In this document: piece after piece, positions 1 to 11,249 of the stretch
Numbering within the stretch: the first letter of the stretch is position 1
Layout of the letters: every line of letters starts with the position of its first letter
From: Thinopyrum elongatum
Taxonomy: Eukaryota; Streptophyta; Magnoliopsida; Poales; Poaceae
NCBI GenBank assembly: GCA_011799875.1
Contig: CM022297.1
Location: forward strand, 448,805,292-448,869,291
DNA length: 64,000 nucleotides
Direction: 5' to 3'
Translations under genes and position numbers: made by a program
Notes under the pieces: generated by a model
Told to the model about the DNA's origin: nothing
Databases searched by the model: none
Seen by the model: only the letters and a program-made list of their open reading frames with translations

Positions 1-699
1 TCATCTGTGAAGGTCAGAAAATAACGATACCCGCCGCGTGCCTCAACACTCATCGGACCGCATACATCGGTATGTATTATTTCCAATAAGTCATTAGCTT
101 GCTCCATTGTTCCGGAGAAACGAGTTTTAGTCATCTTGCCCATGAGGCATGGTTTGCAAGTATCAAATGATTCATAATCAAGTGATTCCAAAAGCCCATC
201 GGCATGGAGTTTCTTCATGCGCTTTACACCAATATGACCTAAACGGCAGTGCCACAAATATATTGCATTATCATTATCAACTTTGCATCTTTTGGCATCA
301 ATATTATGAATATGTGTATCACTACGATCGAGATTCAACAAAAATAGACCATTCTTCAAGGGTGCATGACCATACAAGGTATTACTCATATAAATAGAAC
401 AACCAAAATTCTCTGATTTAAATGAATAACCGTCTAGCACTAAACAAGATCCAGATATAATGTTCATGCTCAACGCTGGCACCAAATAACAATTATTCAG
501 GTCTAAAACTAATCCTGAAGGTAGATGTAGAGGTAGCGTGACGACGGCGATCACATTGACCTTGGAACCATTCCCGACGCGCATCGTCACCTCGTCCTTA
601 GCCAATCTTCGTTTAATCCGTAGCTCCTATTTCGAGTTACAAATATGAGCAACCGAACTAGTATCAAATACCCAGGTGCTACTACGAGCATTAGTAAGG
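1..699 (-). pseudogene. Copia-L protease to integrase segment (partial)
   Basis: Continuation of the Copia-L polyprotein after gag. The protease active-site region near 650 reads D-T-S-S instead of the usual D-T-G-S. Downstream is the integrase zinc region (WHCRLGH, and DTCKPCLMGKM with both cysteines) and the first integrase catalytic aspartate (IHTDVCGPM near 50-80); the frame leaves the window at FLTFTD. The order protease then integrase upstream of RT is the copia order. A stop follows the protease motif, so this is not expressible as one chain. The integrase part is otherwise well preserved and closely matches the Copia-P copy at about 12880-13450. Confidence 0.85.
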
Positions 700-1567
700 T
701 ACACATCAATAACATGTATATCAAATATACCTTTGTTCACTTTGTCATCCTTCTTATCCGCCAAATACTTGGGGCAGTTCCGCTTCCAGTTACTAGTTCC
801 TTTGCAGTAGAAGTACTCAGTTTCAGGCTTGGGTCCAGCTTTGGGCTTCTTCTCGGGAGTGGCAACTTGTTTGCCATTCTTCTTGAAGTTCCCCTTCTTT
901 CCCTTGCCCTTTTTCTTGAAATAGTGGTCTTGTTTACCATCAACACTTGATGCTCCTTCTTGATTTCTACCTCCGCAGCTTTGAGCATTGCGAAGATCTC
1001 GGGAATTGTCTTTTCCATCCCTTGCATATTATAGTTCATCACGAAGCCTTTGTAGCTTGGTGGCAGTGATTGAAGAACTCTATCAATAACACTATCATCT
1101 GGAAGATTAACTCCCAGCTGATTCAAGTGATTATGATATCCAGACATTCTGAGTATGTGTTCACTGACAGAACTGTTCTCCTCCATCTTGCAGCTATAGA
1201 ACTTGTTGGAGACTTCATATCTCTCAACTCGGGCATTTGCTTGAAATATTAACTTCAACTCTTGGAACATCTCATATGCTCCATGACGTTCAAAACATCT
1301 TTGAAGTCCCAATTCTAAGCCGTAAAGCATGGCACGCTAAACTATTGAGTAGTCATCAGATCGAGCTTGCGAGACATTCATAACGTCAGCATCTGCTCCT
1401 GCAGCAGGCCTTTCACCTAGCGGTGCATCAAGGACATAATTCTTTTGTGCAGCAATGAGGATAATCCTCAAGTTACGGACCCAGTCCGTGTAGTTGCTAC
1501 CATCATCTTTCAACTTAGCTTTCTCTAGGAACACATTAAAATTCAAGGGAACGGTAGCACGGGCCAT
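700..1567 (-). pseudogene. Copia-L gag (capsid/nucleocapsid), broken
   Basis: Gag of the copia element, which packages the element RNA into particles. The start is the ATG read on the minus strand at 1567 (MARATVPLNFN), matching the Copia-P gag start. The frame is continuous to near 925 except for one stop at about 1335. There a one-base deletion (ACTATTTC against ACTAGTTTC in Copia-P) shifts the basic nucleocapsid tail into another frame. The CCHC zinc knuckle is degenerate: the first cysteine is tyrosine and the histidine is asparagine. Length to the knuckle is close to that of the Copia-P copy. Clearly homologous to gag at 5268 and 33621, and inactive. Confidence 0.88.
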
Positions 1568-2792
1568 TAATCTACAACATAGATATGCAAAAACTATCAG
1601 GACTAAGTTCGTGATAAATTAAGTTCAATTAATCAAATTACTTAAGAACTCCCACTTAGATAGACATCCCTCAAGTCATCTAAATGATACGTGATCCAAA
1701 TCAACTAAACCATGTCCGATCATCACATGAGATGGAGTAGTCATCAATGGTGAACATCTCTATGTTGATCATATCTACTATATGATTCACGTTCGACCTT
1801 TCGGTCTCCAGTGTTCCGAGGCCATGTCTGTACATGCCAGGCTCGTCAAGTTTAACCCGAGTATTCCGCATGTGCAAAACTGTCTTGCACCCGTTGTATT
1901 TGAACGTAGAGTCTATCACACCCGATCATCACGTGGTGTCTCAACACGATGAACTGTCGCAACGGTGCATACTTAGGGAGAACACTTATACCTTGAAATT
2001 TAGTGAGGGGATCATCTTATAATGCTACCGCCGTACTAAGCAAAATAAGATGCATAAAAGATAAACATCACATGCAATCAAAATATGTGACATGATATGG
2101 CCATCATCATCTCGTGCTTTTGATCTCCATCTCCAAAGCATCGTCATGATCTCCATCGTCGCCGGCTCGACCCCTTGATCTCCATCGTTGCGTCGTGGTC
2201 GTCTCGCCAACTATTGCTTCTACAACTGTCGCTAACGCATAGTGATAAAGTAAAGCAATTACATGGTGTTTGCATTTCATACAATAAAGCGACAACCATA
2301 AGGCTCCTGCCAGTTGCCGATAACTTTTTACAAAACATGATCATCTCATACAACAACATATAACACATCATGTCTTGACCATATCACATCACAACATGCC
2401 CTGCGAAAACAAGTTAGACGTCCTCTACTTTGTTGTTGCAAGTTTTACGTGGCTGCTACGGGCTTCTAGCAAGAACCATTCTTACCTACGCATCAAAACC
2501 ACAACGGTGATTTATCAAGTTTGCTGTTTTAACCTTCAACAAGGACCATCCGCAGTCAAATTTGATTCAACTAAAGTAGGAGAAACAGACACCCGCCAGC
2601 CACCTTTATGCAAAACTAGTTGCATGTCTGTCGGTAGAACTGGTCTCATGAACGTGGTCATGTAAGGTTGGTCCGGACCGCTTCATCCAACAATACCGCC
2701 GAATCATAATAAGACATTTGTGGTAAGCAGTATGGCGATCACCGCCCACAACTCTTTGTGTTCTACTCATGCATATCATCTATGCATAGACC
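1568..2792 (-). other. Copia-L 5' leader (untranslated)
   Basis: About 1.2 kb between PBS and gag, with no conserved ORF. It is rich in GGAGATGGAGAT-like purine repeats near 2100-2200. The part from about 2260 towards gag is the reverse complement of 4573-5267, the Copia-P leader. It probably holds packaging signals, but none can be identified by reading. Confidence 0.75.
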
Positions 2793-2806
2793 TGGCTCTA
2801 ATACCA
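2793..2806 (-). promoter_or_regulatory. Primer-binding site, initiator Met tRNA
   Basis: The minus strand reads TGGTATTAGAGCCA one base after the LTR end (2808). It matches the 3' end of plant initiator Met tRNA (complement TGGTATCAGAGCCA) with one C-to-T change. It fixes element orientation and the LTR boundary. Confidence 0.9.
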
Positions 2807-2807
2807 C

Positions 2808-4572
2808 TGTTGGGAAACGTAGCATGCAATTTCAAAAAAATTCCTACGCTCACGCAAGATCTATCTAGGAGATGCATAGCAACGAGGGGGAGAGTGTTTC
2901 TATGTACCCTTGTAGACCGAAAGCGGAAGCGTTTGACAACGCGGTTGATGTAGTCGAACTTCTTCTTCTTCCGACCGATCAAGCACCGAACGTACGGCAC
3001 CTCCGAGTTCTGCACACGTTCAGCTCGATGACGTCCCTCGAACTCTTGATCCAGCAAAGTGTCAAGGAAGTAGATGAGTTCCGTCAGCATGACAGCGTGG
3101 TGACGGTGATGGTGAAGTGATCCGTGCAGGGCTTCACCTAAGCACTACGAAGATATGTCCGTGGGAGTAAACGGTGGAGGGGGCGCGCCGCACATGGCTA
3201 TGCAATAGTCTGGGGTGTGCTAGGGGCGCCCCCACATATATATAGGTGGGGGGGAGAGGGGAGGCAACCAAGGAGGCGCCCAAGTATGCCGAATCCTACC
3301 TGGGGCCTTCCCATGGCCGCCGCCCCCCTTCCTTATTTACCGGAGGGGGAAAGAAAGAGGAGGGAGGAGGGAAGGAAGGGGGAGGCCGAATCCCTCCCCT
3401 TCTTTATCTCTTCCCCTCTTTCCTTCTCCTCTGGAGCGGCCCATATGGGGGGCGCAGCAGCCCCTGGTGGCTGCTGTGTTTCCCCTCTTGGCCCATAAGG
3501 CCCATATCTTTTGCCAGGGGTGCCCGGAACCCCTTCCGGTGACCCGATATGTACCCGGTACCCTCCGGAACACTTCTGGTGTCCGAATACCATCGTCCTA
3601 TATATCAATCTTTACCTCTCAACCATTTCGAGACTCCTCGTCATGTACGTGATCTCATCCGGGACTTCGAACAACATTCGGTCACCAAATCACATAACTC
3701 ATATAATACTAAATCGTCATCGAATGTTAAGCGTGCGGACCCTACGGGTTCGAGAACTATGTAGACATGACCGAGACACTTCTCCGGTCAATAACCAATA
3801 GCGGAACCTGGATGCTCATATTGGCTCCCACATATTCTACGAAGATCTTTATCGGTCGAACCGTTATGACAACATACGTTATTCCCTTTGTCCATCGGTA
3901 TGTTACTTGCCCGAGATTCGATCGTCGGTATCTTCATACCTAGTTCAATATCGTTACCAGCAAGTCTCTTTACTCGTTCTGTAATACATCATCCTGTAAC
4001 TAACTCATTATTCACTTTGCTTGCAAGGCTTCTTATGATGTGCATTACCGAGAGGGCCCAGAGATACCTCTCCGATACTCGGAGTGACAAATCCTAATCT
4101 TGATCTATGCTAACCCAACAGACACCTTCGGAGATACCTGTAGAGCATCTTGATAATCACCCAGTTACGTTGTGATGTTTGATAGCACACAAGGCATTCC
4201 TCCGGTATCCGGGAGTTGCATAATCTCATAGTCGAAGGAATATGTATTTGACATCAAGAAAGCAGTAGCAATAAAACTGAACGGTCATTATGCTAAGCTA
4301 ACAGATGGGTCTTGTCCATCACATCATTCTCCTAATGATGTGATACCGTTATTAAATGACAACTCATGTCCATGGTCAGGAAACCTTAACCATCTTTGAT
4401 TAACGAGCTAGTCAAGTAGAGGCTCACTAGGGACACAGTGTTTGTCTATGTATTCACACATGTATTTAGGTTTCCGATCAATACAATTCTAGCATGAATA
4501 ATAAACATTTATCATGAATAAGGAAATATAAAATAATAACTTTATTATTGCCTCTAGGGCATATTTCCTTCA
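2808..4572 (-). repeat. Copia-L 5' LTR (1765 bp)
   Basis: Begins TGTTGGGAAACG and ends CATATTTCCTTCA on the plus strand, the inverted ends of this copia family. The transcription-proximal TATA stretch, read on the minus strand, is at about 3235-3245 in a GC-rich block (3180-3500). Many overlapping ORFs in this block are base-composition artefacts. Homologous to LTRs at 16624-18306 and 34253-35820 and to the split Copia-P LTR. Confidence 0.92.
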
Positions 4573-5267
4573 GTAATTGCTTTACTTTATCGTTATGCGT
4601 TAGCAATAGTTGTAGAAGCAATAGTTGGCGATACGACCCCGACACAACGATGGAGATCAAGGTGTCGTGCCGGTGACGATGGAGATCATGACGTTGCTTT
4701 GGAGATGGAGATCAAAAGCACAAGATGATGATGGCCATATCATGTCACATATTTTGATTGCATGTGATGTTTATCCTTTATGCATCTTATTTTGCTTAGA
4801 ACGACGGTAGCATTATAAGATGATCCCTTTACTAAATTTAAAGATAAAAGTGTTCTCCCCGAGTATGCACCGTTGCTAAAGTTCATCGTTTCGAAGCACC
4901 TCGTGATGATCGGGTGTGATAGACTCTATGTTCACATACAATGGGTGTAAGCCAGATTTACACACGCATAATACTTGGGTTAAACTTGACGAGCCTAGCA
5001 TGTACAGACATGGTCTTGGAACACTGGAGACCGAAAGGTCAAACGTGAGTCATATAGTAGATATGCTCAACATAGAGATGTTCACCATTGATGACTACCC
5101 CATCTCACGTGATGATCGGACATGGGTTAGTTGATTTGGATCATGTATCACTTAGATAACTTGAGGGATGTTAATTTAAGTGGGAGTTCATTAGTAATTT
5201 GATTAATTGAACTTAATTTATCATGAACTTAGTCTTAATAGTTTTTGCATAACTATGATGTAGATCA
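4573..5267 (+). other. Copia-P 5' leader, 3' part
   Basis: Untranslated leader, reverse-complementary to the Copia-L leader (about 1568-2260). Some ORFs in it (for example 4625-4810) mirror ones on the opposite strand of Copia-L and are not genes. Confidence 0.75.
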
Positions 5268-6259
5268 ATGGCCTGTGCTACCGTCCCCCTGAATTTTAAT
5301 GCGTTCCTAGAGAAAGCTAAGTTGAAAGATAATGGTAGCAACTACATGGACTAGGTCCGTAACTTGAGGATTATCCTCATTGCTGCACAGAAGAATTATG
5401 TCCTTGATGAACCGCTAGGTGATAGACCTGCTGCAGGAGCTTCTGCAAATGTTATGAATGTCCAGCAGACTCGATCTGATGACTACTCAATAGTTCAGTG
5501 TGCCATGCTTTACGGCTTAGAACCGGGACTTCAAAGATGTTTTGAACGTCACGGAGCATATGAGACATTCCAAGAGCTGAAGTTGATATTTCAAGCTAAT
5601 GCCCGGGATGAGCGATATGAAGTCTCCAACAAGTTCTATAGCTGCAAGTTGGAGGAGAACAGTTCTGTTAGTGAACACATACTCAAAATGTCTGGGTATC
5701 ATAACCACTTGACTCGGCTGGGAATTGATCTTCCAGTTGATAGTGTTATTGACAGAGTTCTTCAGTCACTGCCACCAAGCTACAAAGGCTTCGTGATGAA
5801 CTATAATATGCAAGGGATGACGAAAATGATTCCCGAGCTCTTCGCAATGCTTAAGGCCGCGGAGGTAGAAATCAAGAAGGAGCATCAATTGTTGATGGTT
5901 AAAAAGACCACTAGTTTCAAGAAAAAGGGCAAGGGAAAGAAAGGGAACTTCAAGAATAATGGCAAGCAAGTTGCCACTCCCGTGAAGAAGCCCAAAGCTG
6001 GACCCAAGCCTGAAACTGAGTGCTTTTACTGTAAAGGAAATGGTCACTAGAAGTGCAATTGCCCCAAATACTTGGCGGATAAGAAGGATGGCAAAGTGAA
6101 CAAAGGTATATTTGATATATATGTTATTGATGTGTTCCTTACTAATGCTCGTCGTAGCGCCTGAGTATTTGATACTGGTTCGGTTGCTCATATTTCTAAC
6201 TTGAAACAAGAGCTACAGAATAAACGAAGATTGGCTAAGGACGAGGTGACGATGCGCGT
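5268..6259 (+). pseudogene. Copia-P gag and start of protease, interrupted
   Basis: Gag-pol starts at the ATG at 5268 (MACATVPLNFN). The single frame runs through gag, but a TAG at 5355 and a TAG at 6048, inside the zinc knuckle (C-FYC-KGNGH then stop), break it. A TGA at about 6162 lies just before the protease motif FDTGSVAHIS, whose catalytic D-T-G-S is intact. Tryptophan or glutamine codons turned to stops would explain these changes. The chain is cut at 6259 by Athila-I and resumes at 12880 in the same gene. The lysine-rich nucleocapsid tail precedes the knuckle as usual for copia gag. Confidence 0.9.
6255..6259 (+). repeat. Target-site duplication of Athila-I (left copy CGCGT)
   Basis: Left copy CGCGT at 6255-6259, right copy CACGT at 12875-12879. 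Removing 6260-12879 rejoins Copia-P at exactly the base expected from the uninterrupted Copia-L copy. The single G-to-A difference is what deamination of a methylated CpG on the other strand would give. Confidence 0.88.
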
Positions 6260-7839
6260 TGATGTCGCTTGAACTACGTCGGTATTTCCCCAAAGAGGAA
6301 GGGATGATGCAGCACATCTACGGTAGGTATTTCCGTCAGTTATGAAACCAAGGTATCAATCTAGTAGGAGAACCAAGAAACACTATGTAAACGGTACCTC
6401 CACACAAATAACAAATACTTGCGACCCGACAATTAGGAGGGTTGTCAATCCCTCTACTGGTAATGGTGCCAGTAATTTGCACGTTGACGGGATAAAAATT
6501 GTGATAGATTGGATAAATAGATCTCGATAAAACGCAAAATAAAATAATTAGCAAAAAAGAGCAGCAAGGTATTTTTGGGTTTTTGGTATAATAGATCTGA
6601 AAATAAAAGCGAATAAACATAGATCTCAAGGCTAATAAGATAAAGAATAGACCCGGGGGCCGTAGATTTCACTAGTGGCTTCTCTCAAGAAATAGCACAC
6701 GGTGGGTAAACAAATTACTGTTGGGCAATTGATAGAACCTCAAATAATTATGACGATATCCAGGCAATGATCATTATATAGGCATCATGTCCAAGATTAG
6801 TAGACCGACTCCTGCCTGCATGTACTACTATTACTCCACACATCGGCCGCTATCCAGCATGCATCTAGTGTATTAAGTTCATGGAGAAACGGAGTAATGC
6901 AATAAGACCGTTGACATGATGTAGATGAGATCTATTCATGTAGGAATAGCCCCCATCTTGTTATCCTTAATAGCAACGATACATGCGTGTCTTGCTGCCC
7001 CTTCTGTCACTGGGAAAGAACACCGCACGATCGAACCCATCACAAAGCACCTCTTCCCATGGCAAGAAAAATCAATCTAGTCGGCCTAACTAAACCAAAG
7101 ATTCGACGAAGAAATACGAGGCTATAAGTAATCATGCATAAAAGAGATCAAAGAACTCAAATAACTTTCATGGATATAGATCTGATCATAAACTCAAAGT
7201 TCATCGGATCCTAACAAACACACCGCAAAAAGAGTTACATCAAATAGATCTCCAAGATACCATTGTATTGAGAATCAAAAAGAGAGAAGAAGCCATCTAG
7301 CTACTGCCTACGGACCCGTAGGTCTACAATGAACTACTCTCACATCATCGGAGAGGCACCAATGAGGATGATGAACCCCTCCGTGATGGTGTCTAGATTG
7401 GATCTCGTGGTTCTGGAATTTGCGGCGGCTGGAATTGTGTTTCGTCGACTCCCCTAGGTTTTTTTGGAATATTTTGGTATTTATAGGGTGAAGAGGCAGT
7501 GCGGGAGGCCATCGAGGAGGGCACAACCCACCTGGGCGTGCCCTGGTGGGTTGTGCTCCGCTCGAAGCCCCCCTCTGGTACTTCTTTGGCCCAGCAGGTG
7601 TATTCTGGTCCAGAAAAATTCTCCATAAAGTTTCGCTGCGTTTGGACTCCGTTTGGTATTGCTTTTCTCCGAAGTAGAAAAAAAACAAGCAAAAAACAGC
7701 AACTAGCACTGGGAACTATGCCAATAGGTTAGTCCAAAAAATGATATAAAGTTGCTATAAAATGATTGTAAAACATCCTAGAATGATAATATAACAGCAT
7801 GGAACAAGCAAAAATTATAGATACGTTGGAGACGTATCA
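6260..7839 (-). repeat. Athila-I 3' LTR (1580 bp)
   Basis: Starts TGATGTCGCTTG and ends GACGTATCA on the plus strand. On the minus strand a TATAAATA box lies at 7479-7486, about 35 bp past a palindrome at 7521-7556. Near-identical to the copy at 11279-12874. Confidence 0.92.
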
Positions 7840-9129
7840 GCATCCCCAAGCTTAATTTCTACTCGTCCTCGAGTAGGTAAATGATAAAAACAGAATTTTT
7901 GATGTGGAATGATGCCTAATATGTTCATCACATATTCTTTTCTTTGTAGCATGGACATATGGACTTTTATATGGTTCAAAACAATAGTCTAGTTTTGACA
8001 TGAAGATTTCAATACTCAAGCATATCAACAAGCAACCATGTATTTCAAAATATCAACATTAAAGAAAGTTATCCCTAGCCCATCATGCTCAATCATTGAT
8101 CCATTCATGAAACGATCATAGTGCCCCTTAGTTGGTGCTTTATAAGAGAAGATGGAGACTCAAAAAACTAAAAATTGCATAAAGTAAATAGATAGGCCCT
8201 TCGCAGAGGGAAGTAGGGATTTGTAGAGGTGCCAGAGCTCAAAGCTTAAATTGAGAGATAAATTTTTTTGAGAGCCATACTTTTCCCGTCAATGAAAACG
8301 ACCGAGTAATTCCCAACACTTTCCATGCTAGATATATCATAGGCGGTTCCCAAACAGAAAATAAAGTTTATTCCTTTTTCCACCATTCTTTCACTTTCCA
8401 TGGCTAGCCGTATCCACGGGTGCCCTCCTTACCAACACTTTCCAAGGAATTTATTATTTGACAACATAAAGTAAATTTCTTTTTCATTTCGGGACTGGGC
8501 ATCCCTATTACCGCCACACTCTCGTGCAATGACAAGTGAATAAACACTCATCTTGAGAATAACACATCTAGCATGGAAAATATTGGCCACCCCCTGCCGC
8601 TTCATGAGCGGTAAGAGCACACAAAAAGGAAAATTCATTTTGAAAATTAGAGATGGCACATACAAATTTGCTGAGAACGGCATGGGAATACCTCATATAG
8701 GTAGGTATGGTTGACTCATATGGCAAAACTGGGTTTAAAGATTTTGGATGCACAAGTAGTATTTCTACTTAGTACAAGTGGAGGCTAGCAAATAGATTGA
8801 GAAGCAACCAACCAAGAAACGAAAAATCACATAAGCGAGCATTAAGCATAACTAACACCGAATAATGCACCGCAAGTAGGATGTAATTTCATTGCATAAC
8901 TATTGACTTTCGTGCTTGCATAGGGAATCACAAACCTTAACACCAATATTCTTACTAAAGCATAATTACCCACCAACATGACTCACTTATCACTATCATC
9001 ATATCTCAAAACTATTACCAAGAATAAAATTTATTTTGTCCAATGATATTCATGAAAGTTTTTATTATATCCCTCTTGAATATCTATCACTTTGGGACTA
9101 GTTTTATATGTTGCATTTGCTTTTGACAG

Positions 9130-9375
9130 GCTCAAACAAATCTAAGTGAAGAACATGAGCATAAATTTTTTCGTCTCTCAAAATAATATAAGTGAAGCAT
9201 GAGAGAATTTCTTCAAAAATTTACCAACTCTCAAATAAATCTAAGTGAAGCATGAGAGCATTTCTTCAAAAATATTAAAGCACACCGTGCTCAAAAAGAT
9301 ATAAGTGAAGCACTAGAGCAATTCCATAGCTCAAAAAATTTAAGTGAAGCATAAAGAGCAATTCTAACAAATCAT
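9130..9375 (-). repeat. Imperfect tandem array, AAGTGAAGCA unit
   Basis: About five copies, each 45-60 bp, of a unit with core TAAGTGAAGCA followed by AGAGCA, separated by CTCAAA-rich spacers. The same motif appears reverse-complemented in plus-strand Athila-II at about 40955-41100, so its orientation relative to the element is conserved. Confidence 0.7.
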
Positions 9376-9548
9376 AGCATAATTTTGGCTCTCTCAAATA
9401 GGTGTGTCCAGCAAGGATACTTGTGACAAACTAAAAAGAAAAACAAGCAAAGACTCGTATAATACAAGACGCTCCAAGAAAAACTCATGATATGTGACGA
9501 ATAAAAATATAGCTCCAAGTAAAATACCGATGGTTGTTAGAAGAAAAA

Positions 9549-9572
9549 GGGGATGCCTTCCGGGGCATCCCC
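9549..9572. repeat. 24-bp perfect palindrome in Athila-I
   Basis: Arms GGGGATGCC and GGCATCCCC around a 6-nt centre. The same palindrome occurs in Athila-II at 40752-40775 with the complementary centre, as expected for the opposite element orientation. It overlaps a PPT-like motif. Confidence 0.85.
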
Positions 9573-10229
9573 AAGCTTAGTTGCTTGGTTCTCCTTGAAT
9601 ATTAATTTGGGGTGCCATGGAGCATCCCCAAGCTTAGGCTTTTATTACTCCTCATTCCTTCATCCATCGTAATCTCACCCAAAACATGAAAACTTCAATC
9701 ACACAAAACTTAACAAAACTTTCGTGAGATCCGTTAGTATAAGAAAACCAATCTTTACTTTAAGTACTGTATAAAACCCATTCAAATTTTGTTATTGCAT
9801 TATATCTACTGTATTCTAACTTTACCATGGCTTATACCCCCCGATACAATCCATAGAATCATCAAAATAAGCACACAATGCAAAGAAAACATAATCTATC
9901 AAAAATAGAATAGTCTGTAAATATGCAAATTGTTATCATACTTCTGTGACTCCAAAAATTCTACAAAATTAGTAAAACAGACGCAATTTGTATATAAATC
10001 TTGTGTAAAATTTTTAGAATTTTTCATCTCTTCTGTGAATTTAGAAAATTATTTTACTGGACACAAAAGTTTCTGTTTTTCAACAGGATCAAATCAACTA
10101 TCACCAAAGCTATCCCAAAGGCTTTACTTGACACAAACACTAATTAAAACATAAAAAACACAATCATAACAGAGGCATAATTGTGCAAACACATAAGAAC
10201 AGAAAGAAAAAGGAAAAAATAAAATTTAT

Positions 10230-11057
10230 TTATTGGGTTGCCTCCCAACAAGCGCTATCGTTTTCCAATTCCTCAATCACACAACCACTATTCTTCAAAG
10301 ATTTGGCATATAGATTTTCAATAACAATACTCCTAGGAGTGACAATGAAAAATTCGTTCTTGCAATTAAGGTTTCTAGCAACTTCAACAAAATCGGGGTG
10401 AATACTAATCATCTTAAGATCTTCTTTGTTATTATTAGAAGTTGCACCCTTGTTCTTAGTAACTTGAGTAATCTTGCTAATTTTTACGGGAGTTTTTTCA
10501 ATAGTTTTAACAGAAGCAAAAGCCGAGCTCAAGTTACAAAAAATTTCTTCCAACTTATCAATCCGAGAAGGGCTTTCTTCAATTCTTTCGTGAATTATGG
10601 TTCCTTTTTCCTTTAGCAACTTAAAAACCTCTCCGGCTTTTGACCCAATTTTATTAGCAAGATTATGCATTTTTTTATCTAAGTTTTCAACATGTTCTAC
10701 AGTAAGCATTTTCTTTTGAATAGCATCTAGCCTTTGCATAACATGCTCAAGTGCTAAAACAGTTTCATTAATAGTGAGAGGTGGAGAACCTACTAGATTT
10801 CCCATAGCATTAAAAGCATCCAAAGATGGACACATCGAGAAATTCCCATCGGTAATCATGTCAAGGACGAATCTATACCAAGTGGCAATGCCCACATAAA
10901 AACTGCAAAGAAGAACAATGGTAGATTGCTTATGAATAGATCTATTATGAGCATTGCAAATTCTATACCAAGCATCTTTTAAATTCTCCCCTCCCCTTGG
11001 TTTAAAGTTAAGAACTTTGTTCTCGGGGGTAAACGCAATAGAGGAAGAACTAGCCAT
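10230..11057 (-). CDS. Athila-I gag-like protein (uninterrupted ORF)
   Basis: An open frame of about 276 codons starting MASSSSIAFTPENK. An upstream in-frame ATG at 11078 adds seven residues, but MASSSS is the more likely start because it follows the leader more directly. The N-terminal part (ENLKDAWYRICNAHNRS, then STIVLLCSFYVGI) resembles the N-terminal capsid-like region of Triticeae Athila-type gag proteins. The middle (about residues 95-180) is predicted helical or coiled-coil with many K and E residues. There is no zinc knuckle and no protease motif. The frame is intact in an otherwise decayed neighbourhood. The conserved sequence GGGAGGCAACCC (reverse complement at 10236-10250) overlaps its 3' end. 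Function beyond gag-like is unknown. Confidence 0.7.
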   Translation of the reverse strand: MASSSSIAFTPENKVLNFKPRGGENLKDAWYRICNAHNRSIHKQSTIVLLCSFYVGIATWYRFVLDMITDGNFSMCPSLDAFNAMGNLVGSPPLTINETVLALEHVMQRLDAIQKKMLTVEHVENLDKKMHNLANKIGSKAGEVFKLLKEKGTIIHERIEESPSRIDKLEEIFCNLSSAFASVKTIEKTPVKISKITQVTKNKGATSNNNKEDLKMISIHPDFVEVARNLNCKNEFFIVTPRSIVIENLYAKSLKNSGCVIEELENDSACWEATQ

Positions 11058-11249
11058 AACGATAAAGTAGGCAAACAAGATCTCATGAAAGATAGATCTG
11101 ACGAGAAAACGACGAACGAAAAAGAGGGCGAATAAAACGGCAAATTTTTATGAAGTGGGGGAGATGAAAACGAGAGGCAAAAGGCAAATAATGTAAATTG
11201 CAAGGAGATGAGATTTGTGATTAGGAATCTGATAGATGTTGATGATGTC

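Larger units (their letters stand above)
1..4572 (-). mobile_element. Copia-L: Ty1/copia element (BARE/Angela/WIS-like), right part only
   Basis: Minus-strand copia retrotransposon that enters from the left edge. Reading the minus strand from 4572 one meets the 5' LTR, a PBS for initiator Met tRNA, a 1.2 kb leader, gag, protease and the start of integrase; the rest of pol and the 3' LTR lie outside. It ends abruptly at 4572 against plus-strand leader sequence of Copia-P, a member of the same family, so I infer that it inserted into the Copia-P leader. GTAAT at 4573-4577 is the expected target duplication, but its partner is outside the window. Family membership is inferred from the LTR and gag sequence; the exact family name was not verified. 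Confidence 0.9.
7840..10229 (-). other. Athila-I 3' non-coding region
   Basis: No supportable gene. It contains the PPT at 7840-7853 (minus: AAGCTTGGGGATGC), two more PPT-like copies (9564-9580, 9622-9638), the 24-bp palindrome at 9549-9572 and a degenerate tandem array at 9130-9375. A segment around 8198-8515 is shared with Athila-III (49446-49760), although the LTRs of the two elements differ. Small ORFs at 8429-8753 lie over this shared segment on the minus strand but are not convincing proteins. Confidence 0.75.

Noticed and set aside
3217..3608. Cluster of overlapping ORFs on both strands (about 70-98 codons)
   Set aside because: They lie in the GC-rich promoter block of the Copia-L LTR, in several frames at once, with proline/glycine/arginine-rich composition; the same block recurs in the other copia LTRs without conserved frames.
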